DNA of 64,000 nucleotides from JAJDUF01 sp965238265. Its GTDB lineage: Bacteria; Chloroflexota; UBA11872; UBA12225; JAJDUF01. The notes under the pieces were generated by a model. It was not told the DNA's origin, ran no database searches, and saw nothing but the letters and a program-made list of their open reading frames with translations. This document shows, in pieces, positions 51,701 through 59,270 of this stretch (position 1 is its first letter; every line of letters begins with the position of its first letter). A program made the position numbers and the translations under genes. Location: contig OZ250185.1 in assembly GCA_965238265.1 (NCBI GenBank), positions 1,364,001 through 1,428,000 on the forward strand, in the 5' to 3' direction.

Positions 51701-52292
51701 GGCGGAGTTGTGCCGAGACTTCAACCCCAGAGAGCGCAGGGATAGCGAGTGGTTTCGCAACGGCATCCTGGCCTACCTAGACAAGACGGTGTTCAGCGAC
51801 GAACTGGATCAATGGCGGACGGAGGACAAGGGCCGCGAGGACATCGCGGTGCTGCTGGCCAAAGCCGATACGGCCGACCGGCGGCGGCAACTGGTGGGCG
51901 CGGCGCAGAGAGCGTTGGAGTCGGCACCCGAGCACCTGGGCCTGCGGGCGCTGTTGGTGTGTGCCAGGGCCAGATGCGAGGCGGTGACGGATCAGTCGGT
52001 CTTGGATGAGCTGGCCCTGCTATGCGCGCAGCCGTGGCGGGAAAACCGGACCGAATTGGAGGTGGACGCGCTGGCCGACGTGGCGCAATACCGGGACGAG
52101 GCGACGGCGGGCCGCGCCGCTGCGATCCTGGTGGCACGCCCGGTGGAAGACCCGGCGGCATACGGCCGGGCCATCCTGGACTCGGCCGCCGGCGCCGTGC
52201 CCAGCGTGCAAGCAGTCGTGGCGGCCGCCGCCCTGCAACGGCTCACGCAGTTGGCGCGCAACCTTTCATTCCTGTCTAACAAGAGCGACTAA
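48735..52292 (+). CDS. DUF559-type nuclease fused to RecQ-like helicase (possible defence protein)
   Basis: This 1185-residue protein has an N-terminal region of unknown fold (1-195), then a Vsr/DUF559-like PD-(D/E)xK nuclease: VDFAL (Asp205), M-E-V-D-G (Glu218, Asp220), His224 and RDRLLKAGGWQVLRI. After a linker domain (270-440) comes a RecQ-type helicase: FRDGQLPAI, Walker A LPTGAGKS (Lys492), ALMQDQ, VTPERL, DEAH (590-593), F-T-G-T-A, SFGMGIDKEDVRYTLH and QEAGRAGR (788-795). A long helical C-terminus follows; no HRDC domain is seen. The open frame extends back to 48261 over the previous gene, but ATG 48735 is chosen. The next gene encodes a membrane coiled-coil protein 19 bases downstream. 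Confidence 0.88.
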   Translation: MPDFSEQRVTASARLRLWDSLRKNPEFNRKLGAVLRKHADAVVMTPHRLPAATPMHAVLDKIISRGNPTIVEHRWEHRHLDTAAAVHVETGSPTDNRQIGRYLVKLITVGNPQELLEAAKALWLLPYDADRPTDRLTDDLAGISSRREDLLYAAAQCALKPAAVPWLRRQALIYDLVNRERLPARRQQDLEKDLEHARDSESRVDFALAYGNVCLVMEVDGPNHLESAQRQEDGWRDRLLKAGGWQVLRITNAEIDMLERNGVNPFDHLLEQLDLGQATQLCYDGTRRTVREVVAESAAHAAALELVIKPAVIHRAMRALLHVLHLHHAAGKPLKVLLIDEDLNAGGEALQQLMQLWEAIHRMAPAEAAPPDLDLHYYSDRESHDHDYDLVIDHAVFLSPDQAGAREARLPDGLRERTIRIRPAHGDRNDPSLLHARPIQYAAEDSGFEDSLRYLLRLIFGKTKFRDGQLPAITRLLRRQDTITLLPTGAGKSLIYQLAGLLLNGTTIVIDPISALMQDQLKNLHEYGIDLLGAVNSTHTHRGKDATLRRLREGRLCFLYVTPERLQIRTFREELQPAAARYGTPLAVIDEAHCVSEWGHDFRPSYLRLADNLRRNLDQAGQPPTLGAFTGTASYDVLADMRKELRIQDTAAEIRLDNFNRKELSYRVDKVTDQSRPSRLAHVRARIRGGGSPAGIVFVCTVDGPGGVAKVAARLGIKDSYFSGRQPREFDGNKTEWDAHKRKVQESFTSGAASEIVATKSFGMGIDKEDVRYTLHQDMPGSIETFYQEAGRAGRDWQAAHCRLLYSDQGWDLASRIIRNPDHEQARRQLRNVWGGDALSQLWFILENYPGIADDVKDTMSLLNRYLQGTIAELGAAETAEVEVPWRDDNDQQRKEKLLHRLSVLGVVDDYTIDHRLRHFEIAVTKPTCEQLHRRLVEHVSRTRTTGEAERECKAILEAEGPTEQAVKTLIRFTYRHLVARRKESLKNMAELCRDFNPRERRDSEWFRNGILAYLDKTVFSDELDQWRTEDKGREDIAVLLAKADTADRRRQLVGAAQRALESAPEHLGLRALLVCARARCEAVTDQSVLDELALLCAQPWRENRTELEVDALADVAQYRDEATAGRAAAILVARPVEDPAAYGRAILDSAAGAVPSVQAVVAAAALQRLTQLARNLSFLSNKSD

Positions 52293-52311
52293 CCCAGGAG
52301 GTGGACGTGCC

Positions 52312-53175
52312 ATGACGAACGCCGCCGAGAGCCTACTGAACGCCGAGTCCGCCGCCAACGCGCTGGTGGCAGAGCTGGAGCGGCTGAAGACCGCCGCCGA
52401 GTCCCTGGAGACGGCGCACGCCGACAGCGAGCAGGCGAGGCGAGGCGCGCAGGATGTGGTGACGACGCTGGACAACGTGATGCCCGCGGTAGCGGAGGTG
52501 AACAAACAGTTGCAGGCGCTGGATCTGCCGGCCCTAGCCGAGCGGCTGGCCGGGGAAATCACCGAGTCGGGGACGGCGCTGACCCAGCGGCTCGCCGGGG
52601 AAATCCGGGACGTAACGGAGCCGCTGAACAAGGTTGCGACCCGGCTAGAGACGCTGCCTATCGAGCCGGCGATCCAGGAGCTAGACGGCAAAGCAGAGTC
52701 GCTACACCAACGGGTGGCAGAAGCGGCCGCGCAGCATGAACGCTCCGGCACCCAGGTGCAAACGTCCCTCGCCCGGCTAGAGTCGCTGCCGGCAGAGATC
52801 ACCGCGGTCCAGGAAGCGCAGGCGCGCACCGCGCAGACGCTGGACGGCAAGGTGGAGTCGTTGCTCCAGCAGGTGACGGAAGCGGCGGAGCAACACGACC
52901 GCTCTAGCGCGCAGGTGCGAACGTCCTTAGCCAGGCTGGCGTCGCTGCCAGCGGAAGTCGCGGCGGTCCAGGAAGCGCAGGCGGGCATTGAACAGACGCT
53001 GGCCGCGAACAACCAAGCCGCGCTGGCCGCTACCGAGTCGCTCACACAGCAAATCGGCAAACGCGACGCGGCTCAAGCCCAGGAGCTACGCTGGTTGACG
53101 TGGAAGCTGGCTGGGGTGATGATCGTGGGGCTGGTCGCGCTCGCCGTGTTCCTCTGGCTGACGGGGATCGGATAG
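52312..53175 (+). CDS. Coiled-coil protein with C-terminal membrane anchor, partner of the helicase
   Basis: No known family is recognised. The 287-residue protein is almost entirely heptad-like helix (ANALVAELERLKTAAESLETAH onward) and ends in one transmembrane helix (LAGVMIVGLVALAVFLWLTGIG), so the coiled coil lies in the cytoplasm. A 53-residue unit starting LDGKAESLHQRVAEAAAQHE is repeated in tandem (52681-52839 and 52840-52998), with most residues kept (SLARLESLPAEI / SLARLASLPAEV). AGGAGG lies upstream of ATG 52312, which follows the helicase stop by 19 bases, so the two form one operon. Membrane-anchored coiled coils next to helicase-nucleases recall Zorya- or Mokosh-like defence logic, but no homology to them is seen. 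Confidence 0.8.
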   Translation: MTNAAESLLNAESAANALVAELERLKTAAESLETAHADSEQARRGAQDVVTTLDNVMPAVAEVNKQLQALDLPALAERLAGEITESGTALTQRLAGEIRDVTEPLNKVATRLETLPIEPAIQELDGKAESLHQRVAEAAAQHERSGTQVQTSLARLESLPAEITAVQEAQARTAQTLDGKVESLLQQVTEAAEQHDRSSAQVRTSLARLASLPAEVAAVQEAQAGIEQTLAANNQAALAATESLTQQIGKRDAAQAQELRWLTWKLAGVMIVGLVALAVFLWLTGIG

Positions 53176-53195
53176 GCCACTGCCAGCTAGGCACG

Positions 53196-53226
53196 GTGTT
53201 CCCCTGCACACGCGGGGATAGAGCGG
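53196..53226. repeat. Single sequence resembling a type I-E CRISPR repeat
   Basis: GTGTTCCCCTGCACACGCGG-GGATAGAGCGG has the GTGTTCCCC start, a short palindrome and the CGGGGAT block of type I-E repeats. Only one copy is present, so this is not an array. It lies between the coiled-coil gene and convergent ctaG, and could simply be a terminator hairpin. Confidence 0.35.
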
Positions 53227-53262
53227 CGAGGCCAGAGGACGGGCTGGCTGCACCGGGTACCG

Positions 53263-54144
53263 TCACGGCGTGGGGGCTGGGGGCGCTGGTGGCGTGGAGA
53301 GCATGTCGGGGTTGGCGTGACCGTTCCGCCGCCCCGGAGTGTCCGCCGCCGGGACCACGAGCGTCGGGCCTGGGTCGGACGGCCCCATCCACAGGAAGAA
53401 CAGCGTCGTGAAGACCCCGAAGATGATGAGGCCCCCCGGCACCCACATGATGATGCCACCGAGCTGCTGATCGGCCAGCGCCGACAGGCCCGCCACCCGC
53501 GGCGCGATCTCATACGTGGGGTACAGCACCTCGCCGGCAAACGTGATGAGCGCCCCGATGATCTTTTGCGGGATGGAGAGCAGGAACAGGTAGAAGGTCT
53601 GGAAGGGCAGCGGGAGCCGCGGTAGCTCGGACATGGGGCTGAGGATCGGCCACCACATCAGCACCGCTGCGCCAAAGAAGCTCCCGTGCTCCAGCGTATG
53701 CAGCAGCTCCTGGTTCAGCGCCGCGTCGTAGAACGAGGGCACGTGCCACAGCGCAAATGCCCCGTTGAACACCAGGAACGCGAAGACCGGGGCGGTCACG
53801 CTACGCGCGAGCGTCCGGACCAACGGGATACGCAGGAGCGGCGACAGGAGCCAGCCAGGGGTGCCCAAGAGCAGCAAGGGCGGCGCGACCAATGTAATCA
53901 GTACGTGCTGGACCATGTGCGCGCTGAATAGGTAAGCCTCGCCGAGCGCGTGTAGCGGGGACACGAGCGCTGCAACGAGCACGAGGTAGCCCAGAGCGAA
54001 CCAGGTGATCTGCCGCTTGGTGACCGGCGGGCCGAGCCGATAGCGGCGTCGCAACGGCCCGACCCCGATAATGTAGGCCTCGAGCAGTACCACCAGCCCC
54101 AGGATGAGGCCGGGGTCAAGCGTCCAGGCAACTGGCCAATTCAC
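53263..54144 (-). CDS. ctaG: CtaG-type cytochrome c oxidase assembly protein
   Basis: This 293-residue membrane protein of the caa3_CtaG family has about seven helices. Conserved histidine-containing motifs are LFSAHMVQHVLITLVAPPLLLLG, NGAFALWHVPSFYDAAL and LLHTLEHGSFFGAAVLMWWPI, with FAGEVLYPTYEI near the end. The C-terminal tail is a disordered Pro-rich stretch. It helps insert copper or assemble the oxidase in the membrane. It is the last gene of the leftward cox operon, 3 bases after coxD, so the cistrons are tightly packed. Confidence 0.92.
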   Translation of the reverse strand: MNWPVAWTLDPGLILGLVVLLEAYIIGVGPLRRRYRLGPPVTKRQITWFALGYLVLVAALVSPLHALGEAYLFSAHMVQHVLITLVAPPLLLLGTPGWLLSPLLRIPLVRTLARSVTAPVFAFLVFNGAFALWHVPSFYDAALNQELLHTLEHGSFFGAAVLMWWPILSPMSELPRLPLPFQTFYLFLLSIPQKIIGALITFAGEVLYPTYEIAPRVAGLSALADQQLGGIIMWVPGGLIIFGVFTTLFFLWMGPSDPGPTLVVPAADTPGRRNGHANPDMLSTPPAPPAPTP

Positions 54145-54147
54145 CGC

Positions 54148-54495
54148 TCAACCGGGGATGAGCACCGGGCGGAAGATGATGAGAAAGACGATGAGCATCG
54201 CGGTGGCGACGATCAGCGGCCAAACGAGCAAGCTGGAGAAGATACGGCTATCGAACCGCAGATGCATGTAGTAGAGAGCCACACCGGCGCCCTTGAGGAA
54301 CATCAAAATCAAGAGACTGGTCACCATGACCGACCGCTCTAGGTCGAGGAACTGCGGCACCGCAACCTCAATCGCGGTGATGACGGCGAGGACAATCGCA
54401 ATCCCAACGTAGTTGGGATGCGCCTCGTGCTCGGCGTGCTCGTCCTCAGGAGTGCTGGGGGTGGCTGCCTTGCTGGCCTCTAATGCTTCACTCAT
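54148..54495 (-). CDS. coxD: Cytochrome c oxidase subunit IV (prokaryotic type)
   Basis: This 115-residue protein has an acidic, His-rich N-terminus (DEHAEHEAHPNYVG) and three membrane helices (GIAIVLAVITAIEVAV, VTSLLILMFLKGAGVALYYMHL, SLLVWPLIVATAMLIVFLIIF). This is the pattern of CtaF/CyoD-type subunit IV (COX4_pro), including K-G-x-x-V-A-x-Y-Y-M-H-L. It stabilises subunits I and III. ATG 54495 is chosen over a longer frame with no family resemblance. It lies between coxC and ctaG in the oxidase operon. Confidence 0.9.
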   Translation of the reverse strand: MSEALEASKAATPSTPEDEHAEHEAHPNYVGIAIVLAVITAIEVAVPQFLDLERSVMVTSLLILMFLKGAGVALYYMHLRFDSRIFSSLLVWPLIVATAMLIVFLIIFRPVLIPG

Positions 54496-54572
54496 AGACT
54501 TCGCTCCGCACTGTAGCTCTCCGCGCCGGCCCATATGCCTTCCGCCACTGGCTGGCCCGGCGAACACTCCGG

Positions 54573-55133
54573 CTAGATCAGGTAGATCAGGGTGAAGATC
54601 ACGACCCACACCAGATCAACAAAGTGCCAGTAGAGACCGGCAATCTCCACTGCGATATAGTTCTGCGGCGTAAACCCGCCCTTGTATGCTCTGGCCAGCA
54701 CCGCGCCGAGCCAGATCGCGCCGACTGCCACGTGGGTCCCGTGAAAGCCGGTGAGGGTGAAGAAGCTCGCCCCGAAGAGGCTGTTGGTGATGGTCACGTG
54801 CTCATGGAGTACCAGCTCGGTGAACTCGTAGACCTGCCCGCCCAAGAAGCACAGCCCCAGGAAGATGGTCGCCGCGAGCCAGAAGCGCAGTCCACCCTGA
54901 TTGCCTTCACGAATCGCCTTCAGGGCCAGGACCATGGTCAAGCTGCTCATCAGCAGGATGAAGGCCAAGATGGCCGTGAAGTTGATGTCGAGCACCTCGT
55001 GGGATGGCGGCCCGGTGCGACCCCGATACACCATGTACATGCCGATCAGGGCGGCGAAAAACAGCGATTCCGAGCCGATGAAGGCCCAGACCCCGAGCTT
55101 GCGATTATCGAGACGTGCAACCGCCTCTTCCAT
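54573..55133 (-). CDS. coxC: Cytochrome c oxidase subunit III
   Basis: This 186-residue five-helix subunit III opens with LGVWAFIGSESLFFAALIGMYMVYRGR. It continues with GLCFLGGQVYEFTELV, the conserved glutamate and histidine region LHEHVTITNSLFGASFFTLTGFHGTHVAVGAIWL, and ends AGLYWHFVDLVWVVIFTLIYL. Shorter subunit III forms lacking the first two helices are normal in bacterial aa3/caa3 oxidases. It supports proton uptake and stability of subunit I. It lies 82 bases after coxA in the operon. Confidence 0.94.
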   Translation of the reverse strand: MEEAVARLDNRKLGVWAFIGSESLFFAALIGMYMVYRGRTGPPSHEVLDINFTAILAFILLMSSLTMVLALKAIREGNQGGLRFWLAATIFLGLCFLGGQVYEFTELVLHEHVTITNSLFGASFFTLTGFHGTHVAVGAIWLGAVLARAYKGGFTPQNYIAVEIAGLYWHFVDLVWVVIFTLIYLI

Positions 55134-55215
55134 GTACCTCGCTCCCCGTTATGGCCCTCACCATCGCCCTCCGCCGTACTAACGTACCGGGGATGGGGGC
55201 TATCTCTTATCCCAC

Positions 55216-57174
55216 TTAGTCCTGGGTCGTGCGCCAGATGAAGCCGGTCAGACCAACCGCGAAGAACGCCAATCCGATGATGCTGAGGAGAATATGGTAG
55301 ATCAGCCCGGCGCCCATGAGCGCGACGCCCAACGCTAGGATGAGCGGGAACGCGGTCGGACCGGGAAGGTTAAGCTCGTGGGCGCCGCCATGGTGCTCTT
55401 CGACCGCGTGGGCGCCCGCCCCGGTCATCTCTCCATGTGCTCCCGACTCACCGTTGCCCCGTCCGTTGCCGTGACCGTCGCCGTTCGCCTCCGGTAGACC
55501 GCCACCCGCGCCGCGCCCGGCGACGAGGGCGACGAGGTTACGCTGATCCCACATCGGATGTCGGCTTTGCACCGTCGGGACGACGACAAAGTTGTGGTCC
55601 GTGGGTGGCGAGGACGTGGCCCACTCCAGGCTGTAGCCCTGCCACGGATCGGCCGACGACCGCTCGCCCCGACGAGCGGTGGTAATCACGTTCCAGACGA
55701 ACAGCAGGAACGAGCTGCCCAGCATATAGGCGCCGATGGTAGAGACCATGTTCCAGTCGTCGAAGCCCATCCCCGGTGCATAGGTGTAAATCCGGCGGGG
55801 CATCCCGGCCAGCCCTAGATAGTGCTGCGGGAAAAAGGTGATATTGAAGCCGAGCATCATGATCCAGAAATGCCACTTGCCGAGCGTTTCGCTGAGTATG
55901 CGCCCGGTCATCTTGGGATACCAGTAGTAGATGCCCGCGAAAATCCCGAAGATGCTGCCACCAAAGAGCACATAGTGGAAATGGGCCACGACAAAGTAGG
56001 TGTCGGTGGCCTGGAAGTCCAGCGGTGGCGCGGCCAGCGCAATGCCACTGATGCCGCCGATAATGAACATCGCCACGAAGCCGATGGCAAAGAGCATGGC
56101 GGAAGTGAGACGCAGGGCGCCTCCCCACAAAGTGGCGATCCAGTTGAAGATTTTCACTCCGGTGGGCACGGCGATGAACATGCTGGTGGTGGCGAACGCG
56201 GCATTGGCGATTGGCCCCATGCCGACCGCGAACATATGGTGCGCCCACACGCTGAAGCCCAGGAAGCCGATAGCCACGCCGGAGTACACGACGACCGGGT
56301 ACCCGAAGAGCGGCTTGCGAGAGAACGTGGGCAGAATGTCCGAGATGATCCCCATGGGCGGCAGGATCATGATGTAGACCTCGGGGTGCCCGAAGAACCA
56401 GAACAGGTGCTGCCAGAGCAAGGGGTCGCCGCCCTGCTCGACCATGTAGAAGCTCGTGCCGATATAGCGATCAAAGAGCAGGAGGATCAGCGCCGCGGTG
56501 ATGCTCGGAAAGGCGAAGACCACGAGGAACGAAGTAATCAAGGTCATCCATACGAACATCGGCATCCGGTTGAACGTCAAACCCGGTGCTCGCAGCTTGA
56601 CGATGGTGACGATAAAGTTGAAGGCGCCGGCCATTGACCCGATGCCCAGGATGAGCAGACCCAGCACCCAAAAGTCAATTCCACGCGTCGTCGCGTACTG
56701 GGATTCGGTCAGCGGCGCGTAGCCAAACCAGCCCGCGTCGGGCGCGCCGCCGCTGAGGAAGCTGCCCATCATGAGCAGGCTGCCGAACAAGAACAGCCAG
56801 TAGCTCATGGCATTGAGGCGCGGATAGGCCATATCGTGCGCGCCGAGCATGATGGGGATGATGTAGTTCCCCAACCCGACGTTGATCGGCATGACCGCCA
56901 TGAATACCATCGTCGTGCCGTGCATGGTGAGGATCTGGTTGAACCAGTCACCATTGATGAGGTTGTTCGCGGGTATGATGAGCTGGGTACGCATGAAGAG
57001 TGCTTCGATCCCGCCCACGAAGAAGAAGACGACCCCCGTGACGGTGTACAGAATGCCGATGCGCTTGTGGTCAACTGTCGTAAGCCAGCTCATCCAGCCC
57101 GGCAGGGCGGCCGCCGGTGGAGCCTCGACGTGCTCCGGTGCCTGGACCGGTGGAGCGGCTGCCGTTGTTACCAT
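55216..57174 (-). CDS. coxA: Cytochrome c oxidase subunit I
   Basis: This 652-residue heme-copper oxidase core has 12 or more membrane helices. The low-spin heme ligand lies in LTMHGTTMVFMAVMP, the CuB/Tyr motif in FWFFGHPEVYIMILPPMGIISD, and the CuB histidine pair in VWAHHMFAVGM. The high-spin and low-spin heme histidines lie in TYFVVAHFHYVLFGG. The N-terminus has the D-channel type GLGNYIIP/ARLN-like segment (DMAYPRLNAMSYWLF). An extra C-terminal tail contains a His/Gly-rich loop (GDGHGNGRGNGESGAHGEM) and two more helices, part of a subunit-III-like fusion seen in some caa3 types. It reduces oxygen and pumps protons. Confidence 0.97.
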   Translation of the reverse strand: MVTTAAAPPVQAPEHVEAPPAAALPGWMSWLTTVDHKRIGILYTVTGVVFFFVGGIEALFMRTQLIIPANNLINGDWFNQILTMHGTTMVFMAVMPINVGLGNYIIPIMLGAHDMAYPRLNAMSYWLFLFGSLLMMGSFLSGGAPDAGWFGYAPLTESQYATTRGIDFWVLGLLILGIGSMAGAFNFIVTIVKLRAPGLTFNRMPMFVWMTLITSFLVVFAFPSITAALILLLFDRYIGTSFYMVEQGGDPLLWQHLFWFFGHPEVYIMILPPMGIISDILPTFSRKPLFGYPVVVYSGVAIGFLGFSVWAHHMFAVGMGPIANAAFATTSMFIAVPTGVKIFNWIATLWGGALRLTSAMLFAIGFVAMFIIGGISGIALAAPPLDFQATDTYFVVAHFHYVLFGGSIFGIFAGIYYWYPKMTGRILSETLGKWHFWIMMLGFNITFFPQHYLGLAGMPRRIYTYAPGMGFDDWNMVSTIGAYMLGSSFLLFVWNVITTARRGERSSADPWQGYSLEWATSSPPTDHNFVVVPTVQSRHPMWDQRNLVALVAGRGAGGGLPEANGDGHGNGRGNGESGAHGEMTGAGAHAVEEHHGGAHELNLPGPTAFPLILALGVALMGAGLIYHILLSIIGLAFFAVGLTGFIWRTTQD

Positions 57175-57185
57175 CAGCTACCTCC

Positions 57186-57249
57186 GATGGCGTGCCAGAA
57201 CTGCACCACCGATTTCCATAGGATTATGCAGTTCCGGCATCGCCACATC
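57186..57249. repeat. Hairpin mini-element C in the cox operon
   Basis: GATGGCGTGCCAGAACTGCA (57186-57205) pairs with TGCAGTTCCGGCATCGCCAC... (57227-57249) with one mismatch and a few bulges. The loop CCACCGATTTCCATAGGATT is identical over 20 bases to element B at 21971-21990, 35 kb away. It lies between coxB and coxA. Confidence 0.8.
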
Positions 57250-57312
57250 TCCTAACTGCCAGGCCCGTACCACCGTCGCTTGCGCTCAGATCGTGCTGCC
57301 TCAGCAGAATCA

Positions 57313-58350
57313 CTACTTCAGACTATGCAGGTAGGCGACGAGCGCGCGTGCGTCCTCGTCAGTCATTTCCACGTTGGGCATCAGGTTGCCCTTCTTGACG
57401 CTCTGCGTATCGCGTAGCCACTTGTAGAGGTTGCCCGGCGTGTTCTTGAGTATCCCGGCACCGAGAGTCGTCCGACTGCCGAAGTGGGTGAGGTCCGGCC
57501 CCGTCACACCGGTGCCCGGCGTGCCCTCGATGACGTGACAGCCAATACACGCCCCCGTGGCAAATACCTCCGCCCCGCGCTGCTCCAACTCGGTTTGCGG
57601 CTCGCCGGGCGGCGTTGTTTGCTGCGTGACCCAGGCCGCGTAGTCGGCGGGTGACTGGGCGATGACCCGCAGGCGCATCAGCGCGTGTTGGATGCCGCAC
57701 AACTCGGCGCATTGACCGAAATAGATGCCGGCCTGGTCTGCCCGTAGCCACATCTGGTTGACGTGACCGGGCACGGCATCCACCTTGCCGGCCAGCTTGG
57801 GTACCCAGAAACTGTGGATCACATCCACCGACGAGACGTCCAGCGCCACGATCTCGCCAACAGGAACGTGAAGCTCGTTGGCGGTCACGATCCCCTCGTC
57901 GGGATAGCGAAACTCCCACCACCATTGGTGACCGATCACCTCGACCGTCATGGTGGGTGTCCCCTTAGCCTCGACCAGCTGCCGCTGGGTATTGAAGGTC
58001 ATGGCGACAATGATAATTACCAGGATCGCCGGGGCAATCGTCCAGCCTATTTCCAGGGGCGTGTTCCCATGCACCTGCGCTGGCACACGGTCATCACCGG
58101 CACGCTGGCGGTAGCGGATGACGGCAAAGAGCAAGAGGCCCTCGACAACCACGAAGACGCCCGTGGCCATCCAAAAAATCGGGCCGAACAAATCGTTGGT
58201 CAGCCGGGCATTCAGCCCGCTGGGGACGAGGGTCGTTTGGGGAACGTCGGGCGCACACCCCCCCAAGCAGAGCAACAACGGGATCACTGCGGCCAAGAGC
58301 GCGATTCGTGCAGAGGAGTTGCCACGAACAGTCGTCATGCTACTCGTCAT
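57313..58350 (-). CDS. coxB: Cytochrome c oxidase subunit II with C-terminal cytochrome c domain
   Basis: This 345-residue lipoprotein (signal IALLAAVIPLLLCLGGC, lipobox L-G-G-C) has two membrane helices and a CuA domain. VEVIGHQWWWEFRYPD, the His in DVIHSFWVPKL and FGQCAELCGIQHALM carry the CuA cysteines, histidine and methionine. A fused class I cytochrome c follows, with heme motif C-I-G-C-H (ATGACIGCHVIEG) and axial methionine in GNLMPNVEM. This is a caa3-type arrangement in which the fused cytochrome passes electrons to CuA. ATG 58350 is chosen; 58338 is possible. A promoter with a CRP-type palindrome lies about 120-180 bases upstream. Confidence 0.95.
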   Translation of the reverse strand: MTSSMTTVRGNSSARIALLAAVIPLLLCLGGCAPDVPQTTLVPSGLNARLTNDLFGPIFWMATGVFVVVEGLLLFAVIRYRQRAGDDRVPAQVHGNTPLEIGWTIAPAILVIIIVAMTFNTQRQLVEAKGTPTMTVEVIGHQWWWEFRYPDEGIVTANELHVPVGEIVALDVSSVDVIHSFWVPKLAGKVDAVPGHVNQMWLRADQAGIYFGQCAELCGIQHALMRLRVIAQSPADYAAWVTQQTTPPGEPQTELEQRGAEVFATGACIGCHVIEGTPGTGVTGPDLTHFGSRTTLGAGILKNTPGNLYKWLRDTQSVKKGNLMPNVEMTDEDARALVAYLHSLK

Positions 58351-58728
58351 TTTCCCATAGAGTTGACTTGCAGTATGCCCAGGCCGGCCGGAAGCGGCGG
58401 CGGAGGGAAACGCGGGGTCGTCATCCTGGCGTGCGCTGCTCAACCCTCGCGGCTCATTCGGCAAGCTGTGCGGCGATGCTAGCATGTGTCTCGCTACCCC
58501 GTCAACGCTTGTGAATCGGTTCACAAGTCTAGCATGCTGCGCTGCTGCGCCGTGGCGGCTCCACGTTCGATCTGCGGTAGCGGAGCGCCGGAGGACCTGG
58601 CCGGCCGATGCACTGAAGCGGCCGAATCCTCTATCATCACCGCAGAAACGTACACGGAGTACAGCGCACGCGGCAAGCGCGAGTTAGGCCGGGTGACGAT
58701 AGACAGGCGGCCGAGTGGAGAGTAGTGG
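58351..58728. other. 378-base divergent region upstream of coxB
   Basis: The coxB side contains a promoter and CRP-type palindrome (58476-58527). The rest, 58528-58728, shows no gene, and no clear promoter for the small membrane gene at 58729 is identified. Confidence 0.5.
58476..58527 (-). promoter_or_regulatory. coxB promoter with CRP/FNR-family operator
   Basis: On the minus strand TTGACG (58505-58500) is followed after 18 bases by TAGCAT (58481-58476), which has a TGC extended -10. Two bases upstream of the -35 is the perfect palindrome CTTGTGAA-TCGG-TTCACAAG (58508-58527), containing TGTGA-N6-TCACA, the CRP-family consensus. This placement suits activation of the oxidase operon. Confidence 0.65.
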
Positions 58729-59106
58729 ATGTTCAACTTAGGATCGCTGCCCGCACTCGTCTTGGTCTACCCACTCTGGGGCCTCGCGACGCCGCTGCTC
58801 ATCGCCGGTATGGTCGGCGGCCTGCTCGGCACGATCCTCGCCAGCGTGGGCCTGCTACGCGGCCGGGCGCCGTGGTACGCCGCACTGAAATATCTGCTGA
58901 TCCTCCTGGTATCGTTCGCAGTCTGGCAGACCGGGGCCGACCTCGTGTCGCCTTGGAGTGACGGGCAAGGGGCAGAGCTGATTGTCTACGTCGTGTTTGC
59001 GCTGCCCACTACCGGCCTGGTCCTCTACCGGGCACGCCGCTGGCTCAGGAATCTGTGGCGCAGCACCAATGGCGAGCCGCCCGGAGCGGCGCTCCTCGGG
59101 TCGTAG
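58729..59106 (+). CDS. Hypothetical small integral membrane protein
   Basis: A 125-residue protein with about four hydrophobic segments (ALVLVYPLWGLATPLLIAGMVGGLLGTILASVGLL, ALKYLLILLVSFAVWQ, ELIVYVVFALPTTGLVLY) and a basic, hydrophilic C-terminus. No family or enzyme motif is recognised. It is divergent from coxB. Membrane location is confident; function is unknown. Confidence 0.65.
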   Translation: MFNLGSLPALVLVYPLWGLATPLLIAGMVGGLLGTILASVGLLRGRAPWYAALKYLLILLVSFAVWQTGADLVSPWSDGQGAELIVYVVFALPTTGLVLYRARRWLRNLWRSTNGEPPGAALLGS

Positions 59107-59270
59107 GTCCCTGACAGGGGGCCGCAGGGGGGTACTCAGCCACGCGCTCCAATGCAGCACCCCGGCAACCTTGTCGCCAGCGGCCGCGCCGCCCGGCGCT
59201 ACACGCGGTCCACCGCTCCATGCTGGCTACCACCACTGTCAGCGGACAGTGATGGGCTGGCGTGCTCCAG

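Noticed and set aside
53196..53226. CRISPR array
   Set aside because: Only one repeat-like unit exists; no second repeat at spacer distance and no cas gene in the window.
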